The notes under the pieces were generated by a model. It made no database searches and had not been told where the DNA came from. It was given only the letters and a program-made list of their open reading frames with translations. From Lentibacillus halodurans (GTDB lineage Bacteria; Bacillota; Bacilli; Bacillales; Amphibacillaceae): a stretch of DNA of 64,000 nucleotides. Position 1 is the first letter of the stretch, and the number at the start of each line of letters is the position of its first letter. The stretch spans positions 1-64,000 of the forward strand of contig NZ_FOJW01000009.1 in the NCBI RefSeq assembly GCF_900112045.1, given 5' to 3'. The translations under genes were made by a program, and so were the position numbers. Positions 18,123 to 26,819 of the stretch are shown here, piece by piece.

Positions 18123-19328
18123 ATGATAAGGAAATTAAAGGATTATGATTTTACGCTAATGATTACACCAGTACTTTTAGCGGCGTTCGGGATTGTCATG
18201 ATCTATAGTGCAAGTATGGTGTTAGCAGTGGTTGAGGGATATGAAAGCACCCATTATCTGGTGAGGCAAATCCAATGGTTTTTTCTGGCGATGGTGGGAT
18301 TTACCCTGACAAGTGCTTTCCCGTATAAGTATTATCAAAAACTGATTAAGATCATGATTTTAATTATTGTTGTCTTGTTGATTGGCGTACTTTTTTTCGG
18401 CAGCACTGCCAACAATGCCAGATCGTGGTTCGACTTTGGACCGGTCAGTCTGCAGCCAGCAGAATTTGCTAAACTGGGACTGATTATTTACCTCGCTTCT
18501 GTTTATTCAAAAAAACAAGCTTATATTAACGAGTTTAATCGAGGCGTACTGCCCCCGTTAATACTGACTGCAGTTATTTTAGCTTTAATCGTACAGCAGC
18601 CTGATATTGGAACAGCTGCGATTATATTTTTAATTGCCTGTTCTGTCATATTCAGTTCGGGAGTCCGTTTTAAACATCTATTTATTCTCGTATTTGTCGG
18701 GCTGGCGCTGGTTGCATTCGCCATTCCCAGTATGATAACTGATGAACGGATCAGCCGTTTTGCCGGTGCTTTTCAACCCTTTGAAGATCCGGATGATGAT
18801 GGTTATCATTTAATTCAATCTTATCTGGCGATTGGCAGTGGCGGCCTGACTGGAGAGGGACTCGGGCAGAGTATTCAGAAGCTTGGGTTTCTTCTGGAGC
18901 CGCATACCGACTTTATCATGGCAGTGATTGCTGAAGAGTTAGGGTTTATAGGTGTCGTAATTGTGGTGGGTATGTTATCCATTATTGTATTGCGGGGATT
19001 GTTTATCGCCAGGAAATGTTCCGACAGTTTTGGTTCATTACTGGCAATTGGCATTTCATCAATGGTGGGGATTCAAGCGTTTATTAATTTAGGCGCCATC
19101 AGCGGTATCCTTCCAATTACAGGTGTTCCGCTTCCATTTGTCAGTTACGGCGGTTCATCACTTCTGGTTATGATGGTCGCTATGGGAATCATGAATAACA
19201 TAGCAAAATTTGTAAAACAGAAAGAGCAGGAACCTGTACCTGCAAATACAGAGGATTCCGAAATGAATATATACCGTACCAGAGGAGGAAAAACATGGGA
19301 GAGAGAAAACAGATCAATAAGGTTCTAG
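18123..19328 (+). CDS. ftsW: SEDS-family peptidoglycan glycosyltransferase FtsW
   Basis: Divisome glycan polymerase in the plasma membrane, working with a class B PBP. 401 residues, about ten membrane helices. SEDS hallmarks: LQPAEFAKLG near residue 105, LLEPHTDFIMAVIAEELGF near 260, and the late GVPLPFVSYGGSSLL. The ATG follows TGGGGAGAAG. The next gene, pycA, starts 34 bases before the ftsW stop, so the two are one transcription unit. A second SEDS gene lies at 60978; this one matches B. subtilis YlaO (FtsW) by position. Confidence 0.93.
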   Translation: MIRKLKDYDFTLMITPVLLAAFGIVMIYSASMVLAVVEGYESTHYLVRQIQWFFLAMVGFTLTSAFPYKYYQKLIKIMILIIVVLLIGVLFFGSTANNARSWFDFGPVSLQPAEFAKLGLIIYLASVYSKKQAYINEFNRGVLPPLILTAVILALIVQQPDIGTAAIIFLIACSVIFSSGVRFKHLFILVFVGLALVAFAIPSMITDERISRFAGAFQPFEDPDDDGYHLIQSYLAIGSGGLTGEGLGQSIQKLGFLLEPHTDFIMAVIAEELGFIGVVIVVGMLSIIVLRGLFIARKCSDSFGSLLAIGISSMVGIQAFINLGAISGILPITGVPLPFVSYGGSSLLVMMVAMGIMNNIAKFVKQKEQEPVPANTEDSEMNIYRTRGGKTWERENRSIRF

Positions 19329-22300
19329 TTGCTAATCGCGGAGAAATTGCCATTCGAGTTTTTCGTGCATGCACCGAACTGAATATCCGCACAGTTGCCG
19401 TCTATTCAAAGGAAGATATCAGTTCCTACCATCGATATAAGGCTGATGAAGCGTATCTTATCGGTAAAGGTAAAAAGCCGATTGATGCTTACCTGGATAT
19501 TGAAGGCATTATTGAACTTGCCAAGAATGTAGATGTTGATGCCATCCATCCGGGTTACGGATTTTTATCGGAGAACATTGAATTTGCGAGACGCTGTGAA
19601 GAAGAAGGCCTCATTTTTATTGGACCGACCAGTGAGCATTTAAATATGTTTGGTGATAAAGTGAAGGCGAGAACACAGGCCATCAACGCAGGATTACCTG
19701 TTATCCCGGGAAGTGATGGTCCTGTCTCCTCACTGGACGAGGTGAAGGCATTTGGGCAGCAGCATGGTTATCCGATCATCATTAAGGCATCATTGGGAGG
19801 CGGCGGCCGCGGCATGCGAATTGTCCGAAATGAACAGTCGCTTCATGAGGCTTATGACCGGGCAAAATCCGAAGCAAGAGCTGCATTTGGCAGTGAAGAA
19901 GTATATGTGGAAAAATTAATCGAAAATCCGAAACATATTGAAGTGCAAATGATTGGTGACAATCATGGGAATACCGTCCATTTATTTGAGCGTGACTGCT
20001 CGGTACAGCGCCGGCATCAAAAAGTGGTTGAGGCTGCCCCGAGTGTGTCGTTGCCGGAAAGTTTAAGATATGAAATCTGTCAGGCTGCAGTTGACCTGAT
20101 GCAAAATGTAAGTTACGTGAATGCCGGAACCGTTGAATTTTTGGTAACAGAGGATACTTATTACTTTATTGAAGTCAACCCGCGCGTTCAGGTCGAACAC
20201 ACCATTACAGAAATGATTACCGGTGTTGATATCGTTCAGACACAAATTAAAATAGCAGCTGGTCGAAATATCCATGATGATTCCATCGGTATTCCGCAGC
20301 AGAAGGATATTACGACACTCGGCTACGCCATCCAGTCGAGGGTAACAACTGAAGATCCGCTGAATAACTTTATGCCGGATACCGGGAAGATGATGGCATA
20401 CCGGACAGGCGGCGGCTTTGGTGTTCGTCTTGATGCAGGGAACGGCTTTCAGGGAGCAGTCATTTCACCGCACTATGATTCATTACTTGTCAAAGTTTCT
20501 ACGTGGGCGCTGTCATTTGAACAGGCTGCACAAAAAATGGTCAGAAACTTAAAAGAATTCCGGATCCGCGGAATTAAAACGAATATACCGTTTTTGGAAA
20601 ATGTTATTTCACATGAACAGTTTCTCTCGGGTGAGTACAGCACAACGTTTATTGACCAGTCGCCGGAGTTATTTGTGTTCCCGAAACGAAAAGACCGTGG
20701 GACCAAAATGCTGACATATATCGGGCATACAACCGTGAATGGCTTTGAGGGTATTCCGAAAAAAGAAAAGCCATCTTTGGTCCCGCCACCAATACCCAAG
20801 GTTAATCAACAGGAGAAAATACCTGCAGGGACAAAACAGATTCTTGATGAACATGGTCCGGAATATTTGGCAAATTGGCTGAAAGAACAACATAACGTAT
20901 TGTATACCGATACAACATTCCGTGATGCTCATCAATCATTGCTTGCAACACGGATCAGAACAAAAGATTTAGTGCAGATTGCAGAACCGACTGCCCGATT
21001 ATTGCCACAGCTGTTCTCTGTGGAAATGTGGGGAGGAGCGACATTTGACGTTGCATATCGTTTCCTCAAAGAAGATCCATGGCAGCGGCTGTTAAAACTG
21101 CGTGAAAAAATGCCAAATGTATTACTGCAAATGTTGCTGCGAGCAAGTAATGCCGTTGGATATAAAAACTATCCGGATAATCTGATTAAAGAATTTGTTG
21201 AAAAGAGTGCGACTGCTGGAATTGACCTGTTCCGGATTTTTGACAGTCTGAATTGGGTGGAAGGAATGAAACCGGCCATCCAGTTCGTACGGGAAAATGA
21301 TAAAATAGCTGAGGCATCTATGTGTTATACAGGCGATATTCTTGATGTCGGACGTTCAAAATATGATCTAGATTATTACAAAAATCTGGCTAAAGAACTG
21401 GAACTATCAGGTGCGCATATTCTCGGTATTAAAGATATGGCAGGACTTTTAAAACCTGAAGCTGCCTACCAGCTTATTTCCACATTGAAGGAAACGGTTG
21501 ATGTGCCGGTTCATCTGCATACACATGATACAAGCGGCAATGGTGTTCATATGTATGCACGGTCAATCGAAGCCGGGGTGGATGCGGTTGATGTTGCCAA
21601 CGCTCCAATGGCCGGAATGACATCACAGCCAAGCGCTCAGTCATTATATTATGCACTAGAAGGAACGAGTCGTCAGCCGGAATTAAATATTGATGCCTAT
21701 GAAAAATTGTCCCATTATTGGGAAGGTATCCGGGAACATTATCAGGATTTCGAAAGCGGTTTGAAAGCACCACATACCGAAATTTATTTTCACGAAATGC
21801 CTGGCGGTCAGTACAGTAATTTAAGGCAGCAGGCAAGAGCTGTTGGGCTGGAAGAACGCTGGAATGAAGTGAAGGCAATGTTCAGACGGGTTAACGATAT
21901 GTTTGGTGATATTGTTAAAGTGACACCTTCTTCAAAAATTGTTGGCGACATGGCATTGTTCATGGTGCAAAACAATTTGACAGAAGATGATATATACGAA
22001 CGGGGAGAATCAATTGATTTTCCGGAATCGGTCATTGAGTTTGCACAAGGGTACATTGGACAGCCTTATCAGGGATTTCCAAAAGACTTGCAGCGAATCA
22101 TTTTAAAAGGGAAGGAATCTATTAACGTGCGTCCGGGCGAGTTACTTAATCCGATCGATTTCACCCAAATGCGTGATTCGCTGTTTAAATCACTTGATCG
22201 ACAGATAACGGATTTTGATCTGATTTCCTATGCACTTTATCCAAAAGTGTTTATGGATCATCATAAGTTCCATGAATCCTATGGAGACATTTCCGTACTT

Positions 22301-22738
22301 GATACGTTAACTTTTTTCTATGGTATGAGATTAGATGAAGAGATTGAGGTGGAAATTGAACAGGGGAAAACCTTGTTTGTCAAATTGATGTCTATTTCCG
22401 AACCCCGATCAGATGGAACACGCGTCGTCTATTTCGAATTAAATGGCCAGGCACGGCAGGTTGTTGTAAAAGATGAAAGTGTCAAGTCGACAATTGAAAC
22501 TAGACCCAAAGCTGATCAAAACAACGAAAAGCAAATAGGGGCCACGATGCCGGGAACAGTTGTAAAAGTTATTTGCAACAAAGGTGATGCAGTCCAAAAA
22601 GGTGATCACCTGTTAATCAATGAAGCCATGAAGATGGAAACAACAGTCCAGGCTCCGTTTACCGGTGTCATAAAAGACGTTTACGTCAAAAATGGAGATA
22701 GCATTGCAGTTAATGATCTGCTGATAGAATTTGAGTAA
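19295..22738 (+). CDS. pycA: Pyruvate carboxylase
   Basis: Biotin enzyme making oxaloacetate from pyruvate, bicarbonate and ATP; anaplerotic and gluconeogenic. 1,147 residues in the usual order: biotin carboxylase with the ATP-grasp loop GGGGRGMR (about 170), carboxyltransferase (about 530-800, beginning TDTTFRDAHQSLLATR), the PYC/OADA domain, and the biotinyl domain with EAMKME (biotinylated Lys1113). The ATG overlaps ftsW by 34 bases and has GAGGAGG 6 bases upstream. If the boxes at 18036-18068 are real, ftsW and pycA would share CcpN control. Confidence 0.97.
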   Translation: MGERKQINKVLVANRGEIAIRVFRACTELNIRTVAVYSKEDISSYHRYKADEAYLIGKGKKPIDAYLDIEGIIELAKNVDVDAIHPGYGFLSENIEFARRCEEEGLIFIGPTSEHLNMFGDKVKARTQAINAGLPVIPGSDGPVSSLDEVKAFGQQHGYPIIIKASLGGGGRGMRIVRNEQSLHEAYDRAKSEARAAFGSEEVYVEKLIENPKHIEVQMIGDNHGNTVHLFERDCSVQRRHQKVVEAAPSVSLPESLRYEICQAAVDLMQNVSYVNAGTVEFLVTEDTYYFIEVNPRVQVEHTITEMITGVDIVQTQIKIAAGRNIHDDSIGIPQQKDITTLGYAIQSRVTTEDPLNNFMPDTGKMMAYRTGGGFGVRLDAGNGFQGAVISPHYDSLLVKVSTWALSFEQAAQKMVRNLKEFRIRGIKTNIPFLENVISHEQFLSGEYSTTFIDQSPELFVFPKRKDRGTKMLTYIGHTTVNGFEGIPKKEKPSLVPPPIPKVNQQEKIPAGTKQILDEHGPEYLANWLKEQHNVLYTDTTFRDAHQSLLATRIRTKDLVQIAEPTARLLPQLFSVEMWGGATFDVAYRFLKEDPWQRLLKLREKMPNVLLQMLLRASNAVGYKNYPDNLIKEFVEKSATAGIDLFRIFDSLNWVEGMKPAIQFVRENDKIAEASMCYTGDILDVGRSKYDLDYYKNLAKELELSGAHILGIKDMAGLLKPEAAYQLISTLKETVDVPVHLHTHDTSGNGVHMYARSIEAGVDAVDVANAPMAGMTSQPSAQSLYYALEGTSRQPELNIDAYEKLSHYWEGIREHYQDFESGLKAPHTEIYFHEMPGGQYSNLRQQARAVGLEERWNEVKAMFRRVNDMFGDIVKVTPSSKIVGDMALFMVQNNLTEDDIYERGESIDFPESVIEFAQGYIGQPYQGFPKDLQRIILKGKESINVRPGELLNPIDFTQMRDSLFKSLDRQITDFDLISYALYPKVFMDHHKFHESYGDISVLDTLTFFYGMRLDEEIEVEIEQGKTLFVKLMSISEPRSDGTRVVYFELNGQARQVVVKDESVKSTIETRPKADQNNEKQIGATMPGTVVKVICNKGDAVQKGDHLLINEAMKMETTVQAPFTGVIKDVYVKNGDSIAVNDLLIEFE

Positions 22739-22745
22739 GGAAAAA

Positions 22746-22830
22746 GAGGCAGGGACAAAAGGATATTAGCCAAAGATAAATCCGAACGATGATTCCACTA
22801 TGATTGGAACAGTTCGGATGTATCTTTTGA
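22746..22830 (+). repeat. Family B repeat and terminator-like hairpin after pycA
   Basis: Begins GAGGCAGGGACAAAAG 8 bases after the pycA stop. Bases 22746-22791 match 39308-39353 (inverted) at 43 of 46 positions. AAAGATAAATCCGAAC (22772-22787) pairs with GTTCGGATGTATCTTT (22812-22827) with one mismatch, followed by T. It could terminate pycA. Confidence 0.7.
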
Positions 22831-23190
22831 GGTATTTTTGAAAATTTGTTGCGAATGATCGATAAACGGAGAAGTCACTTGGTCTGCTTGCTTCCATGCT
22901 TTTGTTGGTGAGTGCATGATTGTCGCATTTTTCCGCAGCTTAGAATCGTGTTCAATGAATATGTTCTATAAGTTCTTTTCTTTCAGCAAACAGCACCCCA
23001 ACATGAACGGAGGCAGCATACGGGGACTCCTAATGGGAACAACACGAGCCGAAAACCCCGCAGGAAAGAGGTTTTTGCTTTACGAGGACTCCCTGCCCTG
23101 TTGTTTGTTAAGTAAAAACGCCTGAGCTGATTCCGTCAATTTGACCTAATAACCTCCGACCTCTGGAAAGATGAGAACGAGCCTTGATTT
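22831..23190. other. Gene-free stretch with repeat debris
   Basis: No credible gene. Bases about 23008-23100 (GGAGGCAGCATACGGGGACT, then GAGCCGAAAACCCCG) look like a fragment of a Bacillaceae intergenic repeat, with CGGGG and CCCCG able to pair. Confidence 0.4.
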
Positions 23191-23193
23191 TTT

Positions 23194-24102
23194 CTAATGA
23201 TTGGCACTTCTGGTTGCCAATAAAACAAAATAACTGAGCATTGCAAAGTAAATGGATATGACAAGTGCATGCATTAAGGCAATTCCGAGGTTCAGCATGG
23301 TGAAAATAATCATCGCCCCGAAAAAAACTTGCAGTGTGATGAGTGATGCTGTTGTAATCCAGCCCCAATACATAACCCGATTATTCCAGTAGTATTTTAC
23401 CATTCTAATAGCGAATACAATGGTCCATACAAACAGAATTGCTGCAGCTAACCTGTGTCCCATCTGAATCCATTGGGCAAAAGTGTAATCTGAGAATGAA
23501 AGCGGTGAAATATTGCTGCAGAATGGCCATCCGCCACACGCCATGCTCGCTTCAACATGACGTACCAATGCCCCTGTATAGACCACGAAAATGGTGTACA
23601 AAGTTATGGCATATATTTCGATTCGGTGTTTCTTTTGAATGGTCAATGTTGCTGCATCAAATTTTGTATCAATCTCAAAGATTAATAACATCAACAGAAA
23701 CACTGCTGCAAACGAGATGAGTGAGATCCCGAAATGAGTTGCCATGATAAAATCGGACTGATTCCACATAACTGCTGCAGCCCCGATCAGCGCCTGCAAA
23801 AACAGGAAGAATGATGACATGAATGCAAGAAATTTCACTTCACGTATATGCCCGATAAATACCCATGACAGAATCGATAACCCTAAAACAACAAACCCCA
23901 TTATGCCGGAGACCAGGCGGTGGCTTAGTTCAATAATAAGTTCGGGTGTTATCTCTGACGGGAAGAGCTGTCCCTCACAAAGCGGCCAGCTTGCCCCGCA
24001 TCCCATACCGGAACCGGTCTTTGTGACAAGAGCACCCCCGATTAAAACAAATACCATTCCCAATGAAGCAACTACAGAGAGCCACTTTAACGTTTTAATC
24101 AT
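23194..24102 (-). CDS. ctaA: Heme A synthase
   Basis: Oxidises heme O to heme A for the caa3 oxidase. 302 residues, eight membrane helices. Conserved ligands are present: Glu59 and His61 in ELSHR, His123 in ATHFG, His216 in MGHR and His278 in LMHAL. The Cys pairs of the extracytoplasmic loops are Cys35/Cys42 and Cys189/Cys195. Divergent from ctaB and ctaC-F as in B. subtilis. Confidence 0.95.
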   Translation of the reverse strand: MIKTLKWLSVVASLGMVFVLIGGALVTKTGSGMGCGASWPLCEGQLFPSEITPELIIELSHRLVSGIMGFVVLGLSILSWVFIGHIREVKFLAFMSSFFLFLQALIGAAAVMWNQSDFIMATHFGISLISFAAVFLLMLLIFEIDTKFDAATLTIQKKHRIEIYAITLYTIFVVYTGALVRHVEASMACGGWPFCSNISPLSFSDYTFAQWIQMGHRLAAAILFVWTIVFAIRMVKYYWNNRVMYWGWITTASLITLQVFFGAMIIFTMLNLGIALMHALVISIYFAMLSYFVLLATRSANH

Positions 24103-24723
24103 AAGATTGCCTCACTTTATGTCAAGTAATGTTGGTACGCTTATATCATAATATGCCAAATCTAAACCAGCAACTGAAATTTCTGTGACGTTTCACATCT
24201 TACCACGATTTTCCCGCATTTTCACGATAGAGATATGAACAGCCATTACTTACCCCTTTATGGAACGTTGAAGTGGTGGATTGCTGCATATATCGGCCTT
24301 ATAGTCGAAATTGATCAGGCTGCTTTCCTGCAAAAGTGAATTGGCGGAGATTCACATCTGTTGATAATAAAAAAACTCTTGCATTGTTTACCGTTGTTTG
24401 CTAGAAATATTGTAGGGGATATTTGCTTGGCTTCATACCTTTACAACTCGCCGTCATGGGAAAAATACATATATTGGATGTGATCTGTTAAAGGCTGTCT
24501 TAGCCTTTCATTTTATTTTAGGAAGCCATTTCACAAATTTGTCACATTTATACCCATGTGATGAATGCGATAATGAGTATAGCTAATAGATCGTATTCAG
24601 ATTCCATGATACAATTAGGATAATCTCAAGGATATTTTTGGAATACTTAGGTATGATAAGTAATATGCCTGTCATTTATTAAGTGAGTGCCTTTTGTTGG
24701 GATGAAAAGGGGGGATAATGATA
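24103..24723. other. ctaA-ctaB divergent intergenic region
   Basis: 621 bases without a gene. It holds the ctaA promoter below, a palindrome TGTGACGTTTCACA (24184-24197) upstream of it, and AT-rich DNA. ResD control of ctaA is known in B. subtilis, but I cannot point to a convincing ResD site here. Confidence 0.5.
24145..24173 (-). promoter_or_regulatory. Candidate sigma-A promoter of ctaA
   Basis: On the minus strand TTGCTG, 17 bases, TATGAT, ending 43 bases before the ctaA ATG. Confidence 0.5.
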
Positions 24724-25665
24724 ATGGACAAAGTGGAGACAACTTCTTCACCGATAATTGACAATTCAGCTGCTACAAAGAGGAAGGCTGCGACATTTTT
24801 TGCAGACTTTAAATCACTGACAAAAGTAGGGATTGTGAATTCAAATCTAATCACAACATTTGCCGGTTTCTGGCTGGCGATCTATTTCACAAATGCCTCT
24901 TTTATAGCTAATTGGGATGTTTTTCTGTTGACGATGGCGGGGAGTGCACTGGTAATTGCAGGCGGATGTATGATGAACAATTGGTATGATGCCGACATTG
25001 ACCCTGTCATGTCGAGGACAAAAAAACGTCCGACGGTTACAGGCAGCATACCACTTAATCGTGTTCTCGCGATGGGGATTTTGTCTACCGTCCTGGGTCT
25101 CGTTCTGCTGATGCTTACGACCATCCAAGCAGCTTTGTTTGCTTTTGCAGGCTGGTTTATTTATGTGTTTTTGTATACGATGTGGTCCAAACGCAGGTAC
25201 ACGCTTAATACGGCGATTGGCAGTTTTTCAGGTGCAATGCCGCCGTTAATCGGGTGGGCAGCTGTTGACCCGGGACTTCACATGACAGCTTTCGTGTTAT
25301 TTCTGATTATGTTTATTTGGCAGACGCCGCACTTTCTTGCGCTGGCCATGAAAAAATCGAAGGAATATAAAGCTGCTGCCGTACCAATGCTACCTGTAGT
25401 ATATGGTTTTGAAATAACGAAACGTCAGATTTTCGTATATATTGCATGTTTATTGCCATTGCCGTTTTTGATGGCATCATTGGGTACAGCATTCATAATC
25501 ATTGCTACAATACTGAATGTCGGATGGCTCGCTTTGGGCATCAGTGGGTTTTTTACGAAAAATGATTTGAAATGGGCGAATACGATTTTTATCTATTCCT
25601 TGAACTATTTAACGATTCTTTTTTTTATGATGGTTGTCGTAACACTTGAATTCCCCTTCAGTTAA
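24724..25665 (+). CDS. ctaB: Heme O synthase (protoheme IX farnesyltransferase)
   Basis: Adds a farnesyl group to heme B. UbiA prenyltransferase family, 313 residues, about nine membrane helices. The Asp-rich motif NNWYDADIDPVMSRT (about 90) binds the prenyl diphosphate; YTMWSKRRYTLN and WQTPHFLALA are also family marks. ATG 24724 was preferred to ATG 24718 because GGGGGG (24709-24714) is too near the latter. It probably starts the ctaBCDEF operon. Confidence 0.95.
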   Translation: MDKVETTSSPIIDNSAATKRKAATFFADFKSLTKVGIVNSNLITTFAGFWLAIYFTNASFIANWDVFLLTMAGSALVIAGGCMMNNWYDADIDPVMSRTKKRPTVTGSIPLNRVLAMGILSTVLGLVLLMLTTIQAALFAFAGWFIYVFLYTMWSKRRYTLNTAIGSFSGAMPPLIGWAAVDPGLHMTAFVLFLIMFIWQTPHFLALAMKKSKEYKAAAVPMLPVVYGFEITKRQIFVYIACLLPLPFLMASLGTAFIIIATILNVGWLALGISGFFTKNDLKWANTIFIYSLNYLTILFFMMVVVTLEFPFS

Positions 25666-25729
25666 GTTTGTTCATATGCGTACAACAACTATATAAAGCA
25701 GTAATAAGAAGAAAGAGAGGTATGAATAC

Positions 25730-26785
25730 ATGAAAGGTTGGATGGGAAAGCTCCGGGCGATTTGCCTGTTAGGGTTAACGGCACTTGTCCTTTCAGCATG
25801 TGGTAAAGAGAACTTGACTGCTCTTGATCCAAAAGGGTACGGATCAGATCAATCACTCTATTTAATTATCCTGACTACCATTGTTATGCTGTTTGTACTT
25901 GCGATCGTCATGCTTGTGTATGCAATCGTGCTCATACGCTACCGTAAAAAGAAAGGCCGGGAAGACTATGTTCCAAAACAAGTAGAAGGCAACAAAACAT
26001 TGGAAACAATCTGGACGATTATTCCGATTGTTTTGCTGCTGATTATTGCAGTACCAACTGTAACAGCTACGTTTGATTTGGCCGATGATTCTGCAGCAAG
26101 CGACAATTTGAATATTGAAGTAACTGGTAACCAGTACTGGTGGCATTTTAATTATGAAGGACAGGAAATCCAAACGAGTCAGGATCTGTATATCCCGGTC
26201 GGTGAAAAAGTATACTTGAATATGATGTCTTCTGATGTGATACATTCTTTCTGGGTGCCTACTATTTCCGGTAAAATGGATGTGAACCCGGAAAACGAAA
26301 ATACGATGTATATTGAAGCACAAGAAGAAGGTGTTTATTGGGGAAAATGTGCAGAATTTTGCGGTCCATCTCACTCACTCATGGACTTTAAAGTTGTAGC
26401 TGTGAGTCAGGATGAATTTGACCAGTGGGTAGAGGATATGCAGAATGTTGATCCGGAAGCACAGCCTGAAGATGCTGTTGCGCAGGAAGGTGAGGAATTA
26501 TTCCAGGAAAATAACTGTATGTCCTGTCACTCGGTCGGCTCTTCACCTGCACAAATTGGTCCGAACCTGACGAATTTCGGAGATCGTTCCCAGCTTGCTG
26601 GTGTTGAAGATTTGACAAAAGATAATCTTGTCCAGTGGATTACGGATCCGGAGTCGATTAAACCAGGCAATAAAATGACTGGTCAATATCCGGAAGTATC
26701 AGAGGATGAGGCAGGAAAAATTGCAGAATATCTATTGCAATTGCAACCATCGGAGATCACACCTGAAAGCGCAGGTAATGAGTAA
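25730..26785 (+). CDS. ctaC: Cytochrome caa3 oxidase subunit II
   Basis: Carries the CuA centre and a fused cytochrome c domain. 351 residues: lipoprotein signal with LSAC (Cys24), two membrane helices, CuA ligands His172, Cys207, Glu209, Cys211, His215 and Met218, then heme c motif CMSCH (263-267) with likely axial Met316. The fused heme domain marks a caa3-type oxidase using cytochrome c. Start ATG with AAAGAGAGG upstream. Confidence 0.97.
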   Translation: MKGWMGKLRAICLLGLTALVLSACGKENLTALDPKGYGSDQSLYLIILTTIVMLFVLAIVMLVYAIVLIRYRKKKGREDYVPKQVEGNKTLETIWTIIPIVLLLIIAVPTVTATFDLADDSAASDNLNIEVTGNQYWWHFNYEGQEIQTSQDLYIPVGEKVYLNMMSSDVIHSFWVPTISGKMDVNPENENTMYIEAQEEGVYWGKCAEFCGPSHSLMDFKVVAVSQDEFDQWVEDMQNVDPEAQPEDAVAQEGEELFQENNCMSCHSVGSSPAQIGPNLTNFGDRSQLAGVEDLTKDNLVQWITDPESIKPGNKMTGQYPEVSEDEAGKIAEYLLQLQPSEITPESAGNE

Positions 26786-26819
26786 AAGGGATGGAAGATG
26801 TTAAAGGGAGGTAAAAGCT

